From Branchiostoma floridae (taxonomy: Eukaryota; Chordata; Leptocardii; Amphioxiformes; Branchiostomatidae): a stretch of 28,282 nt of DNA. This document shows, one piece after another, positions 17,415-27,627 of this stretch. The DNA lies in NCBI RefSeq assembly GCF_000003815.2, contig NC_049981.1, forward strand, positions 5,706,043-5,734,324. Reading direction: 5' to 3'. The translations under genes and the position numbers were made by a program. Each line of letters begins with the position of its first letter. Position 1 is the stretch's first letter. The notes under the pieces were generated by a model that was not told where the DNA came from, searched no databases, and saw nothing but the letters and a program-made list of their open reading frames with translations.

Positions 17415-19978
17415 CCCTTCGTGAAACGAAGGGTTTGTTTTGAGTGCTGTTTTTTTGTGAGAGGGACGTTTGTCAGCCTGATAACTGGGGAAGGCATGGA
17501 TGGATTGTTTTGATATTTGGTATGTGGGTAGGGTTAGACATGACGAAGGAATCGTAGGAATTGCGTTACGGCAGGGCGCTCTAGCGGAATGTTATTGTAC
17601 TGCAGCAGAACTTCCGGTTTTGATATTTTTTTTCGGGACATGTTTGGGTGATGATTTTTAAGTGGTAAGTAGCTGTATAAATGAATAGTAAGGTGTGTAA
17701 GTTTTGGCCACTTAGGGGTTTTGCTGGGGCGGTGAAAGTCATTCTTGTGTTTTGAGAAGGAATTATGGAAGCAGGGGTCGATGGATCGGAATGACTGTAG
17801 GTATGCAGATAGCTTAGGTAGTGATGTACATAATTGTATGATTATTATGCAAATTAGGAGGTAATTAGCAGAATGCAATAGGTATGTGCGCAAATCGTTG
17901 TAGGGTACGTGTCTGTGGACAGAAAATCTCATGAACGGCATGACAGATTGATCTGATATTTGGTATGTGGGTAGCTCTTGAGAAGGAGAAGAAACGTACG
18001 TGGCGTTTTTTCGTTTAGTGGCTTTTGACGGTTTTGCCGGGGATGTTTGTAGTTGGAAAATAGGTCCGGCAGTGAACCAGTGTGGCTATATTTGGGTGTA
18101 ATGGTGTAACGGCTCTATATTTAGGTGATTACGTCATGCCAGCGTGGGCTGCCGACCCCACAGGAAGTGACCCCCAAGGTCATAGTTGCGACAGACGTTT
18201 GTATCGAAGACTACAAGAAAATGGTTTGTAGGGATAGTACATTATACATGATGGGGTGTACATGTATCCCATAAGATTTGATAATCTGTAGACCAAGAAT
18301 AAGGGTAATGATGATATTGTATACAGGGGCGTATATCATACGTTTTAAAAGGGTCTATACACGTAACAGTTACTACCGGTACAATACATTGCTGGACAAA
18401 GTTACGTAAAGTTTATGTACGAAGTGGAGCAGGGTTAAGTGTTTTTCACAGTAACTTGTAGTCATTGATATGATTGTTAATAGGGACTGTACATTAGACA
18501 TATGGGATACACAATGTAGTGGACTGCATTGTGAAACAAAGAATGTTACATCATCATTGTTGCAAGCAACAAGTCGGCAATAATGATCTCTACCGCAGGA
18601 GTCGTATATTATACGTAAAGGGGGTTGTACAAAAAACTATTATTACTTCGTGGAAAGGTCCATGCAATGTATCAAGTCGTCAATATTTGTCTTATCTCGA
18701 TAGTCCATTATACACATTGGAAGTATATAACGTACTAAATTGCGGAGCTAGGCAGCAATGTGCATATTTGATATCTATAAATATCTTTTTTTCAGTTACA
18801 AATGTAATACATGTACGTTTGACTGTACTGTTATGAAATGCTGCGGATTGATTAATTGTGCAAACTAGCCCCCGGTTTGCATTGATAGAACTTGATTATA
18901 GAAGGCATCCCCCAAGTTATCTAGAGATCAAAAATCACGACGATCCGTCAACCCTTCCCATGTTATTACCCTCCAAAGGGATGATGCAATTGCGCACGCG
19001 CGTAAGACTTGGTGTAAATTCCGGGAATTTTTACAAAGGCCACATCAAGTAAATTTTATGGATGACATCCTCTGAAGACTGCAAAAAAAGTGCGATAGGG
19101 TGAAAAAAACAAGATAGGTGAAAAAAAACAAGACAGCTACATTTTCAAAAATAGGCACCATAAAGTTCTGATGACTGTAGTAAAAAGAATTAAAGGGACA
19201 AAACATGGCATCAGAGCCAACAAGGCATTCATTCCTGTTTTTAAGACATGCACTGGTATGGTAAAAGTGACACTAGTGTCGTAGACTGGCATCATCAACA
19301 AATTTGGTAAGCACACTCATAGCTTCCATATATCCAATAAATTTTATTTCTACAACTACAGTCCTGGGTACCTCGCAAGTGTCACTTGTACAAGTACAGT
19401 CATTAGGCTACAACACAACATATTTGCTAATTATGGTACTTTATCGTCATGTTGACGGTCCCTGCAGAAGAAAAAATTCTTGTTTTTTTTCTGAAATCAG
19501 GCGAAATTTAATGCACTCGCGGATGTCATCCATAAAATTTACTTGCTGTGGCCCAATCGGACATACTAGTACACTACTCAGTTAGGCTAGTATTTCTCTC
19601 TTTGTTAGTTACATGTGTTTTATGTTTGAGTATCTGCTAATATGAAATGAAGTAGGCTTATAAACTGTCCTCATTACCTATGCAAATTAGCCCCTAATTT
19701 AAAATTTGATTATGTAAGGCATCTCCAGAGCTATCTCACTCATTCGCTCGCTCACAGTCCATGACAAAAACTATCTGCATTCCAAATACCATGACAATCT
19801 GTGAACCAAATTATTCCACTCCAAAGCAACTACACAGGCTCGGAAAAAATCCTGTAGAATTCCGAACAATTTTGCCAATCGGACGTATCATATACTGTTA
19901 GGCTAGCCCCTGAGATGTCTATAAAAAAAAAAACACCCTCAAACCACCACACCCTCACCCATTTCACGAAGGTTGAGT
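17415..19978. mobile_element. Possible composite element with CCTTCGTGAAA ends
   Basis: The left edge is a perfect hairpin CCCTTCG/CGAAGGG (17415-17433). The right edge near 19962-19975, reverse-complemented, shares CCTTCGTGAAA and then a similar GGGT..TTTGAG..TGTTTTTTT run, so a degenerate inverted repeat is plausible. Inside are direct repeats: GATATTTGGTATGTGGGTAG at about 17512 and 17954, and a GCAAACTAGCCCC/GCAAATTAGCCCC block at about 18860 and 19683. MITE B is also inside. No transposase is seen. Boundaries are tentative. Confidence 0.4.
19037..19553. mobile_element. MITE B with 33 bp inverted termini (ATGGATGACATCC family)
   Basis: Left 19037-19070 and the reverse complement of right 19521-19553 match at 32 of 33 positions from GGCCAC to ATGGATGACATCC. 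It shares the GGCCA start and the 13-mer ATGGATGACATCC with MITE A (1017-1883), but the bases between differ, so the two are related subfamilies. The interior is AT-rich with poly-A runs and no coding capacity. Confidence 0.8.
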
Positions 19979-20354
19979 TCTGCGAACGCTTGTTTTGTTT
20001 TAGTTTGCGTAGACTGCACAGGCCGTTTCCTACGCGACACCTTCGAATCTAAAACAATTAGACGTTGCATACTATAGCTTTAGGATCTAAGTCCTGTTAC
20101 GTTTTATGTCTTTATATCTGAAACTCTACCATATACATGTATATCACTAAATTGTACTACATATTTCTTGGCAGTATTATGAAAATGTAGAGTTGGTGTC
20201 CGCTTCTGCAGGACTTTTGCCTCCTCACTGTAATTATAAAAGGCGTGTGCGCAGAAGCTTTTGAATAAACTGTAGTATGACAAGATATCAAGGAGTAAAG
20301 TATTCAAAATCCATTAATTGAAGAAAAAATTAGATTGATGACAGACGCTGCTAC

Positions 20355-20735
20355 CACCAACTTTAAGCAGCTTAAATAAAGCTTAAATAAACGACTTTAA
20401 ACTCTCCTAATGGGCGTTTAAAAGTATCGTATATGAAATAATTAAAATGAAAAGTAAAAGCGGTGATTCTTTTAGTCAATACATACAAACTTTGTTGGCA
20501 AAACTGCGCAAATTGAAGTCATATCTTTAAGGCAAAGTTAAGTGTACCTTAACTAATATGTAAAGTTATTTGCATGTTTAAGTGGACTTAACGTTTTTCT
20601 TAAATGTGTCTTAAATATCGATTTTTAGTTGTGGCATTTACGACTTCTTAAATGTAGCTTAATAATAGCTTAATCATATTCAAATGTTTAAGCTTCATTT
20701 ACGAATCCCATTTAGCCTGCTTAAATATTCAATTT
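20355..20735. repeat. TTTAAG/CTTAAA-rich array, right copy
   Basis: Dense CTTAAA, TTTAAG and CTTAAT motifs occur in both orientations, ending about CAATTTGGTGCAG. The style and motif match the array at 15372-15680. Between them lie the GC-rich island and the composite element. Confidence 0.45.
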
Positions 20736-21415
20736 GGTGCAGTGAACATCTCATTGGACATTATTATCATTAGATGACTTTTACACTTTCCTAGCAAAAT
20801 CACAAAATGTAGATTTTGGGTCGTTGTGACATTTGAGGGAAAGTTACGGTTGTATAAGGCTGTTTTGAAGGCAGACGAATATCCTTACACTATAATTATT
20901 GAAAATGCATTGAAATTCACAACCATGTATTCCATACCCAAAGGGAAGGGTATGCAATGCAAAAAATATAATCGTAAAAAAAGGCCACATGTGTTTTCAA
21001 AAATGCATATGCTGGGCTCCAGTTGTGTGCAAATTAATTTGCAAGATATGGCTTTACTTTAAAGTTTGTGTCGAAAATTTTGATCTTGTAACTCATTGTT
21101 TATCATCCCGTTACCCTTAATTTGTAAGGACATCGTACCTGTTAATATTCCCTGCGTAGCTCCTTCCCCTATCCAATGAGTAGAAGCAGTGAGTCGGAGG
21201 GGCTGAAAATATAAAGCAAACGGGTTGGAGGGGGTAACATAAGATAATTATACAGAAGATAATTATACCAACCCCACATACGTGTGACATGCAGAATTTT
21301 GAAATATATATAGATCATGCTCTTTTCAATGTTAATTCAATCCATTCTCCAGTTAGCTTGTTTTCCAACCTTGACGAGCTCAAATAAAACTAAAGATAGC
21401 TACCGCAAGTTAACT
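20736..21415. other. Intron DNA, nothing recognised
   Basis: A 78-codon open frame near 20826-21062 has no recognisable domain. No repeat ends seen. Confidence 0.5.
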
Positions 21416-21419
21416 TTAA

Positions 21420-22351
21420 CCCTATTCAGACCGGGCTTTTTTGGTCATCCCTCGAGGGAGGGGGGGGGGTGGGTGGGTTAGTCTTATAGCTCTAACACGA
21501 CGTGCCGTAATGCCACCAAATTTTCAGGACATGATGTCGACATAATATCTGACAAGTTAATATTGGACGATACGTTGACGTAAGATGACGTAATTATGAC
21601 GTCATCAATTTGATTATATTGGCCGGACCCATGAAAAAAGGGTATTCTCAGAAAACTTAGTTAGGCTAAAAATAATGTAACAACAAGTGCAGATAACAGA
21701 ATAATAATGTTTCTTACGACTTGCGTTGCCAATAGCAACATCAATGACGTCAAAATGACGTCATAAAATGCCGTCATGCACATCTAAGATACTAGTTGAG
21801 CTCCGCCATATTATATCCACCACCTTGAATTTTTAAAAATCCTTTTTTGCAACAAATAATCACAAAGAGTAATGGATATAGACTAAATTCATTCACTTAG
21901 ATGGTTCTTTTTATGAAAAAATGCCAGGAAGTTACCAATTTTAAGGGATAATTAGCTTGTTATTCTTGATCTGGCCATACGGTCCGCCATCTTGTATTTT
22001 GGGCTGATGGCGTCATCAAATTAGCATAATTTATGCATATACAATTATGAAAGATATGCTAACTAATATAGAATTTTATTTATGTAAAAAAATAGCAGTA
22101 ATATATCAAATAAATTTGAAAAATACATTGTTAAAACCGAAAAATAGTGATTTTTGGCAAAACTGCTTGTCAACAAACGGTTGCCGTGGCACCACGAAAT
22201 AATGGAAAATTTGTCAAACTTCATAAAATTGTTGTCAACAATATTTTAGGAAAACTCACCAATTTTGGTGGCTCTAGCGTAAGCCGTTCTGGCGTTATAG
22301 GACAGCAAAGTTGGCGCAGGCCTCAAACCCCCCCCCCCTGTCTGAATAGGG
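21420..22351. mobile_element. TTAA element 1 (TIR CCCTATTCAGAC)
   Basis: TTAA at 21416-21419 and 22352-22355 brackets a 932 bp element. Inverted ends are CCCTATTCAGACCGGG on the left and CCCTATTCAGACAGGG on the reverse-complemented right. Landmarks inside are CACGACGTGCCGTAATGCCA near the left and GCCGTTCTGGCGTTATAGGA near the right. TGACGTCA palindromes are at 21597, 21745 and 21756. TTAA duplication and a CCC start point to piggyBac-type mobilisation. No transposase, so it is non-autonomous. It lies in the intron 340 bp from the donor side of the kringle exon. Confidence 0.88.
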
Positions 22352-22511
22352 TTAAGGAGTCACATCGAATTTTAAAAAAGTCAATTATTGCGTCATATAT
22401 AATGTAACTCAATGTATAAATGTGCAGAATACATGACAGCATCTAAAAGTATTGCCTGTGTATTCCTAACTTTCATTCGTCATCGTTCAAAAGTACAAAC
22501 GCTAGAGTTAC

Positions 22512-22751
22512 CGTCACATGCGAACACATCCTCGCAGTACATCCACCTGATGAGCGGGTTGTTTGTGTAGCACCACGGCCTGTCCTTCCCGTCCGGGTTC
22601 CGACAAAAGTTCCGCTCCAGCCCTGCCGATGGGTAGGCCTGGGGAGTGTGGTTATGGGGGTGGGGGTACTGAGATGTCCAGAACTGACATGAGTTGTCCC
22701 GGTTTGCAGTCCCCCGGTAGCTTACCCCCTTTTCCCGTAGATAGTAACAGG
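22512..22751 (-). CDS. Complete kringle domain exon
   Basis: The exon is 240 bp (80 codons), phase 1 to phase 1, with acceptor gttcacag and donor GTAACT. It encodes one whole kringle, a triple-looped disulfide fold used for protein or ligand binding. Visible hallmarks are the first cysteine in ACYYLREKG, SYRG, CQFW, PHPHNHTPQAYPSAGL, NFCRNPDGKDRPWCYT and RWMYCEDVFAC, giving the six canonical cysteines. The stretch between YRG and CQFW (TANRDNS) is a few residues shorter than in plasminogen-type kringles. No protease domain is seen nearby. The module instead sits between LDLa exons and a half-kringle/SMB/7TM block, so it belongs to a receptor ectodomain. A kringle in a seven-helix receptor is unusual. 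Confidence 0.92.
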
Positions 22752-23341
22752 CTGTGAACATATGACGTAACATTGTAAATGCTGTGCAAATGACTGATTC
22801 TGAGGGAATTTCAAGCCAATTCTGGGCCAGGTCATCAGTTGTTATGATAAACCATCTGGTGGTACTAGCGTGGCAGAGGTATATAACGAATTACCATCCT
22901 GTCTACCAGTGCTAAAAAAAAGATTAAAGAGGAAAAGAATATTACAAAAAAATAGGGTCTCCAAACTAGCTTCATAGACCCCATCGCAGATAGACCGCGC
23001 AAAGGATGCCGGGACAATCGATGTAGAGCGCTGCCTTGCGCGGTCTTGTAGCGCGTGTGTTGGTGTAGCTTTAGTGCAAGGATGAAGCAACACGCACCGC
23101 GACGCAAGTGCGAACACCTGTTCTAAAGAACATTCTAAAAGGGTCGGTTAACAATACAGATCATTTTAAGTTTTTGAAGTCTGGGGTTTAATGAGAAATG
23201 ATATATTAATAGGTGACCTTGTTGTCACAGAGTATCGTCATGTGGCAGAAGTACCTACCCTTACTGAGTCCCTAATAAATAGTTAAGTACTCCGCACATT
23301 TTGAAATGGTTATTTGTAATTATTGAGTGTGCACAACTCAC
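22752..23341 (-). other. Intron between LDLa and kringle exons, with a possible LINE-like tail
   Basis: On the plus strand about 22850-22975 is open and reads GGTSVAEVYNELPSCLPVLK then basic residues. This weakly recalls the C-terminal tail seen after reverse transcriptase in some LINEs. It is short, has no RT motifs and stops soon after. Otherwise nothing recognised. Confidence 0.3.
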
Positions 23342-23437
23342 CACAGTTCTGTTCATCACTGTTGTCCCCACAGTCGTCTTTGCCGTCACATCGAGTCGCT
23401 GGATGGAACAGGGCTCCATTGTCACAGGTGGAGGCAG
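23342..23437 (-). CDS. Second short four-cysteine LDLa exon
   Basis: This 96 bp exon has phase-1 introns, acceptor ttcttcag and donor GTGAGT. The translation is C-DNGALFHPATR-C-DGKDD-C-GDNSDEQN-C, with an intact CDGKDDCGDNSDEQNC calcium-binding signature and only four cysteines. Length, phase and cysteine plan match the exon at 26977-27072. The two are probably old duplicates, with the enlarged LDLa-like exon now between them. The role is extracellular and probably ligand or partner binding. The next exon downstream in the gene is the kringle at 22512-22751, and phases are compatible. Confidence 0.8.
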
Positions 23438-23865
23438 CTGAAGAATAGAGGAGGATCGGTAAAACATTGATGTAGGAGATCTCGTCTTATTTTCCAAGCG
23501 AATGAGTTAGATATTTTACTATTTTAGCAAGATATGACTACTAAGCTGCTGGTAGAATTTTTGGCGACGACTCAAGGGCGAGCCAAATGATATATTATTG
23601 GAGCTGTATAACTTTAGGGTCAAGTTCTAAGAAAAAGAAGTTGTTTAATAAAATAACCCTGGGGTCATGTTATGTAAAACAACAATCACGACGGGCACAT
23701 CATCTTGCAATTGCTCTGTTGGCAACACGAATTATGATTACTAGACACAATATGTTGCACAAGTAGTTAGCGTAAAATTAAGATTTGTTGTTGGTTTGTA
23801 AAGCAAGTTATTAAAGAAGGACGCTGAGTAAAGTAAGGTGTAAGTAAGTAAGTAGATAATAATAA

Positions 23866-23950
23866 CCCTATTCAGACGGGTGGGGTTCTTTTGAGGCCTG
23901 CGCCAACTTCCATGTCACATAACGCCAGAACGGTTAACGCTAGAACTCCT
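23866..23950. mobile_element. Solo terminus of the TTAA element 1/2 family
   Basis: The sequence begins CCCTATTCAGACGGGTGGGG and runs through GCCTGCGCCAACTT, ATAACGCCAGAACGG and ACGCTAGA. It is the reverse complement of the right terminal ~85 bp of elements 1 and 2. It breaks off abruptly and the outer site is ATAA, not TTAA. It ends about 38 bp from the donor of the enlarged LDLa exon. Confidence 0.8.
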
Positions 23951-23988
23951 TAAGTTTTTGCGGTTCAAACAAAATACAATCTACTCAC

Positions 23989-24165
23989 GACAGGACTCGT
24001 CGCTGCCATCGTTGCAATCTTCTATATCGTCACATGTTGAGTATTGCAGCCGTCTTGATTCAAGAAGCGTCAGAACCTCAAAACATGGGATGTAGCCCAA
24101 CAGGCAGTCCTTTGTCAGATGCAAACATTCTCCATCACTACATGACATCCTCCCTTCCCACTCGC
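23989..24165 (-). CDS. Enlarged LDLa-like exon
   Basis: This exon is 177 bp (59 codons) and fully open, with acceptor catgcag before 24165, donor GTGAGT after 23989, and phase-1 introns on both sides. It was found by reading the minus strand; the module is too short to stand out as an ORF. The product starts EWEGRMSCSDGECLHLTKDC and ends CDDIEDCNDGSDESC, a clear LDLa calcium signature. About 17 residues separate the middle cysteines (FEVLTLLESRRLQYST), where LDLa modules usually have about six. Seven cysteines are present, so one may be free or pair outside the module. It is placed between two four-cysteine LDLa exons of the same gene. The exon call is good; naming the N-terminal part LDLa is less sure. 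Confidence 0.72.
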
Positions 24166-24763
24166 CTGCATGAAACAGTTAGAACATTTCAACAAAATTG
24201 TCGTTCCATTTCGAAAACGGGTTTTTAACCATAAGGACAGATTATTATTTTATAATAAACTTATAGGCAGCTATAGCCCTACTTATATAACAGCCATACC
24301 ACAGGTATGGTAAAAAAATGTAGTATTTAGAAATATTCTGCTTCTCCTTCTTTATTTCATCTACTGTTATTTTTTTTTTCATCTCCGTCGTTCCTAGACC
24401 GAATGATCAGAAATTGTGCACAAGGGTAGATCTAGAGTTAGCTAATATCCTCGGACGTATTTTTCTTCATATTTGCCTCATAATTGGTTTTATTGTGCTT
24501 TTTTGGCATTTTAGACCAAGACTGTTATATTGGCCCTGTACACTGGTATAACAACATAATGATCTGGTATTTGGCACAGAAGTGCCTTGATCATACACCC
24601 ATTCAGATTCAACAAATTGAATGCTTAAATTTACGATTTTTGGCACGTTTTTCACAAATAAAATTGTATTTATGGCTCCTGTACCCTGTTCTTACAGCCA
24701 AATGTCCTGAATTTCGGCATGGGGGTGCCCCTCACATTATGCACACATGGATTTAGTTAACAC
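24166..24763 (-). other. Intron DNA, nothing recognised
   Basis: A 90-codon plus-strand frame (24484-24756) has no domain I recognise. No repeat ends. Confidence 0.5.
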
Positions 24764-24767
24764 TTAA

Positions 24768-25674
24768 CGATATTCAGACCGGGATTTTGAGGCCCTCCAC
24801 TTCAAAGTCCTATAACTCTAACACGACGTGCCGTAATGCCACCAAATTTTAGGACATAATTTCAACATAAAATCTAACTAGTGTTTGATGTTCAACGTTA
24901 CGGTGACGTAAAATGACGTAATTATGACGTCATCAATTTGATTATATTGGCCTGACCCATGAAAAAAGGGTATTCTCTGAAAACTTCAAGTTATGCCGCA
25001 AAAATACAACAACAAGTGCGGATAACAGAATAACAATGTTTATTACGACTTGTGTTACCAATAGCAACATCAATGACGTCAAAATGACGTCATAAAATGA
25101 CGCATGCACATCTAAGATACGAGCTGGGCTCCGTCATATTATAGCCACCACCTTGAATTTTTAAAAATCCTTTTTTGGCAACAAATAATAACAAAGGGCA
25201 ATGAAAATCGACTAAATACATTCATTTAGATGTTTTTTGATGAAAAAATACCAGGTAGTTACAAATTCTATGGGATAATTAGCTTGTTATTCTTGATCTG
25301 GCTATAAGGTCCGCCATCTTGGATTTTGGGCTGATGACGTCATCAATTTAGCATTATTCATGCATATATAATTATTAAAGATATGCTAATTAATATAAGA
25401 TTTTATTCATGTAACAAAATAACAGTAATATAGGAAACAAATGTGAAAAATACATTGTTAGAACCAAAAATAGTGATTTTTGGCAAAACTGCCTGTCAAC
25501 AAACGGTTGCCATGGCACCACGAAAAAATTGAAAATATTTCAAACTTTACAAATTGGTGCCAAAAATATTTTAGGAAAACTCACTAAATTTGGTGTCTCT
25601 AGCGTAAGCCGTTCTGGCGTTATAGGACATCAAAGTTGGCGCAAGCTTCACCCCCCCCCCCGGTCTGAATAGGG
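24768..25674. mobile_element. TTAA element 2, close relative of element 1
   Basis: TTAA at 24764-24767 and 25675-25678 flanks a 907 bp element, collinear with element 1 in the same orientation and visibly alike over its full length. The left end reads CGATATTCAGACCGGG (two changes in the terminal CCC/T region). The right end, reverse-complemented, is CCCTATTCAGACCGGG. TGACGTCA is at 24925, 25074, 25085 and 25335. No coding capacity. It lies in the intron between the four-cysteine and enlarged LDLa exons. Confidence 0.87.
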
Positions 25675-25678
25675 TTAA

Positions 25679-26976
25679 GGCACAGGATACAAAAAAATTC
25701 CTAATTTTTCGATTTTTGTGGACCCCATCTGAAGACTGCTTTAAAGGTATAGGCCTAGACATACATGTATCTATGGATTAATTAAAAATCCAATGACTAT
25801 CCTGAATAGATATCCTGAGGAGGATTTGACAGCCAATTACAGCAAACCCAGTGTTACCAGGAAGAGTCTAATCATGTACGGCATTATACACAATTTATTA
25901 TGCTTGTACAAAAGGCCATTTTTGTGGGAGTATTATAGGAGACTGATTCATTTTGCATTCTTACATGTGGTGTGCGGGAAGTGTCTATTCGTGCATGGAG
26001 GTGGCATCTTTTGTAAATTCATTTTGTACGTTGGTAATTCTGTTGCAGTGTTATTTTAGCAAAAACATTTTCGAATGCTCTACTTTACATAGGCAAATCA
26101 CAGAAAAAGTCCATTCTTGCAGAGATGGGTAATTGTTTTCATAATTCAGTTTTGGGTTTTGGTAATGATTCGAAATACCTTTTTTTCAGCAGAAGTGTTT
26201 TTGGACTGGTCTATTTTACTTTTCACACAGGGTGCAATAAAAGAGTCCGTTCTTACACTCAAGGTGATTTTTAGATTCATTTTTTGACAAGTGTATTGGT
26301 ATAAGAAATTTTTATGCAAATGTATTCAATTTCACGTAGGGGTGATTTTGAAACAGTCATGGGAAATTTGCTGCATTTAGCTCTCAGGCAAATATCGGCC
26401 TTTCTTGTTAAAGACTTTCATTACCCTTGTAATGTAGTAACAACAAAGGTCAGCAAAAACAATTAATTTTACTTGTTGGGAGTAAAATAGGATCAAAAGT
26501 TGGTGCTATGAATTTTCTTTATTAATCATCGTGTCTTATTCAATTTAACAAGATATTTAAAACAACTTAAAACAATGCACAAATACCACACGCATTATAT
26601 GATTGGAAAGTCACTTTAGATGATTTCCTTTCTTTTCTGAGCACATAGCTTTGCTTGGGTACGTACGTCGGATAGGACGTTTAATGAAAGTCGCGTTGTA
26701 TGAGAGACACATATAGGTGCAAGCGCCATGAAAAAGATTCGGGGTCCTTCCCTGTGTGGGTGGATCAAACCATTCTGGTCATCTTAGTGGGTAGGGAATT
26801 TCTGAGCATATGTTGGTACCAACTGCTTCGCCTACTGAGTCATGAGTTGAGCTTGCCTAGCCCCTAAATTTGATGTTTCTGACTTAGGAAGATTTGCTGC
26901 TACAACTTATGTACAGGGCCCAGTCTATGTTGCCCTCCACTAAAAAAAGTCATAATAAATCTTTGCCCATACTTAC
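25679..26976 (-). other. Intron DNA, nothing recognised
   Basis: An 88-codon plus-strand frame at 25793-26059 has no recognisable domain. Otherwise AT-rich and unremarkable. Confidence 0.5.
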
Positions 26977-27072
26977 AGCAGTTTTCTTCGTCTGCACTAT
27001 CTCCACAATCGTCTATCCCATTACAAACTTGTGCTTCACTTATTGCTGATCCATTCGGGCATGTCTTTGCAT
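26977..27072 (-). CDS. Short four-cysteine LDLa exon
   Basis: This exon is 96 bp, with phase-1 introns on both sides (acceptor gatttcag, donor GTAAGT). It encodes a reduced LDLa module with only four cysteines: C-PNGSAISEAQV-C-NGIDD-C-GDSADEEN-C. The calcium-site half, NGIDDCGDSADEENC, is kept. The first disulfide strand of a normal ~40-residue LDLa is missing, and the signature reads SADE in place of SDE. The exon at 23342-23437 has the same length and the same four-cysteine plan, so this is probably a genuine sub-type and not decay. It should lie in the extracellular stalk of the receptor. The four-cysteine form may not fold exactly like a standard LDLa. Confidence 0.75.
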
Positions 27073-27252
27073 CTGAAATCAAGAACACATTATCATCAAT
27101 ATTACCATTAGGCTTTTCATATGGCATTGTCCTAGACTGAATACCATTCTTGTAGTTGTCCGCTCGGGCGTTAATTAAACACTACATTGCACATTATTAT
27201 ACATCTGATAGCCTGGTGTGTTAATAAAGCTCTAAGCTCTGATTAGCCCCTG

Positions 27253-27619
27253 ACGTAACAAAAAATAAACGAAATTACAAGAACACACCAGCAAAGAGAC
27301 ATAATCTGTTTCACCTATAGGAATAACAAGACAGATGTTGTCTTTCTCAATCTAAACTTTCAAACTCCTTCCTGATTCGTGCCTGCATTCTTGGAAACAA
27401 CTCATGTTCTTAATGAAAGCTCATCTGTGTTGGTAACGTAACAAAAAATAAACGAAATTACAAGAACACACCAGCAAAGAGACATAATCTGTTTTACCTA
27501 TCGGGATAACGAGACAGATGTTGTCTTCCTCAATCCAAACTTCCAAACTCCTTCCTGATTCGTGCCTGCATACTTGGAAACAACTCATGTTCTTAATGAA
27601 AGCTCATCTGTGTTGGTAA
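27253..27619. repeat. 183 bp tandem duplication
   Basis: Unit 1 (27253-27435) and unit 2 (27436-27619) both begin ACGTAACAAAAAATAAACG and run to CTCATCTGTGTTGGTAA with only scattered substitutions (for example TTCACCTATAGG against TTTACCTATCGG). The high identity suggests a recent duplication. The right end abuts the inverted repeat at 27628. Confidence 0.92.
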
Positions 27620-27627
27620 ATTCCATA

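Noticed and set aside
22842-23117. LINE reverse-transcriptase remnant
   Set aside because: Only a short tail-like reading on the plus strand and no catalytic motif; too weak for a feature of its own.
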